Positions 5,890 to 5,928 of a stretch of 5,928 bases of DNA are shown in pieces (positions within the stretch are counted from its first letter, which is position 1; every line of letters starts with the position of its first letter). Position numbers and translations under genes: made by a program. The stretch covers positions 1-5,928 of the forward strand of contig DJEG01000074.1 in assembly GCA_002431305.1 (NCBI GenBank), read 5' to 3'. Source of the DNA: Ruminococcaceae bacterium UBA5904 (GTDB lineage: Bacteria; Bacillota; Clostridia; Oscillospirales; Acutalibacteraceae). The notes under the pieces are model-generated. The model searched no databases. It was not told the DNA's origin and saw only the letters and a program-made list of their open reading frames with translations.

Positions 5890-5918
5890 ATTATATATGC
5901 GGATAAACAATTTGTCAA
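5890..5918 (-). promoter_or_regulatory. Perfect-consensus promoter of the antisense RNA
   Basis: On the - strand TTGACA (5918-5913) and TATAAT (5895-5890) are separated by exactly 17 bp, the full sigma-A/sigma-70 consensus. It is clearly stronger on paper than the facing peptide promoter, as expected when an unstable antitoxin RNA must be in excess. Confidence 0.9.
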
Positions 5919-5928
5919 CACCCGCAAA

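Overview
The window looks like chromosomal DNA from a low-to-mid GC Bacillota, most likely class Clostridia. The grounds are an AddA-type (not RecBCD-type) recombination nuclease, strong GGAGG-like ribosome binding sites, an OmpR-family regulator with an adjoining kinase, and compact intrinsic terminators with U-tracts. No species can be named from the sequence alone.

Region 1 (2-3313, + strand) is the 3' portion of addA, the helicase-nuclease A subunit for double-strand-break repair. Its first roughly 60-70 codons, with the Walker A motif, lie left of the window. Helicase motifs Ia to VI and the RecB-like nuclease residues are intact.

Region 2 (3314-3539) is intergenic. It holds a 142-bp palindrome-bounded element (3322-3463) with 15-bp perfect inverted ends flanked by TA, an inner hairpin, and two arms of heptamer repeats in opposite orientation. 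It looks like a MITE. An AT-rich leader precedes the next gene.

Region 3 (3540-5552) is a two-gene operon: an OmpR/PhoB-type response regulator and a membrane histidine kinase that overlaps it by 11 nt. A clear intrinsic terminator closes it. No target gene is adjacent, so the stimulus and regulon are unknown.

Region 4 (5553-5928) lacks any long ORF but is the most interesting part. It has the full architecture of a type I toxin-antitoxin locus. A + strand promoter drives an mRNA with a 5' capping hairpin and a roughly 120-nt structured leader. That mRNA carries a very strong Shine-Dalgarno (SD) sequence before a 24-codon hydrophobic peptide (5738-5812). A convergent antisense RNA of about 80 nt starts at a perfect consensus promoter (TTGACA-17-TATAAT) on the - strand and ends in the shared bidirectional terminator over the toxin stop codon. 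The leader contains an alternating ladder of two anti-SD segments, one SD mimic and the true SD, which suggests a metastable, processing-controlled translation switch. The general architecture is known (TxpA/RatA, BsrG/SR4, Fst/par); I do not recognise this particular peptide.
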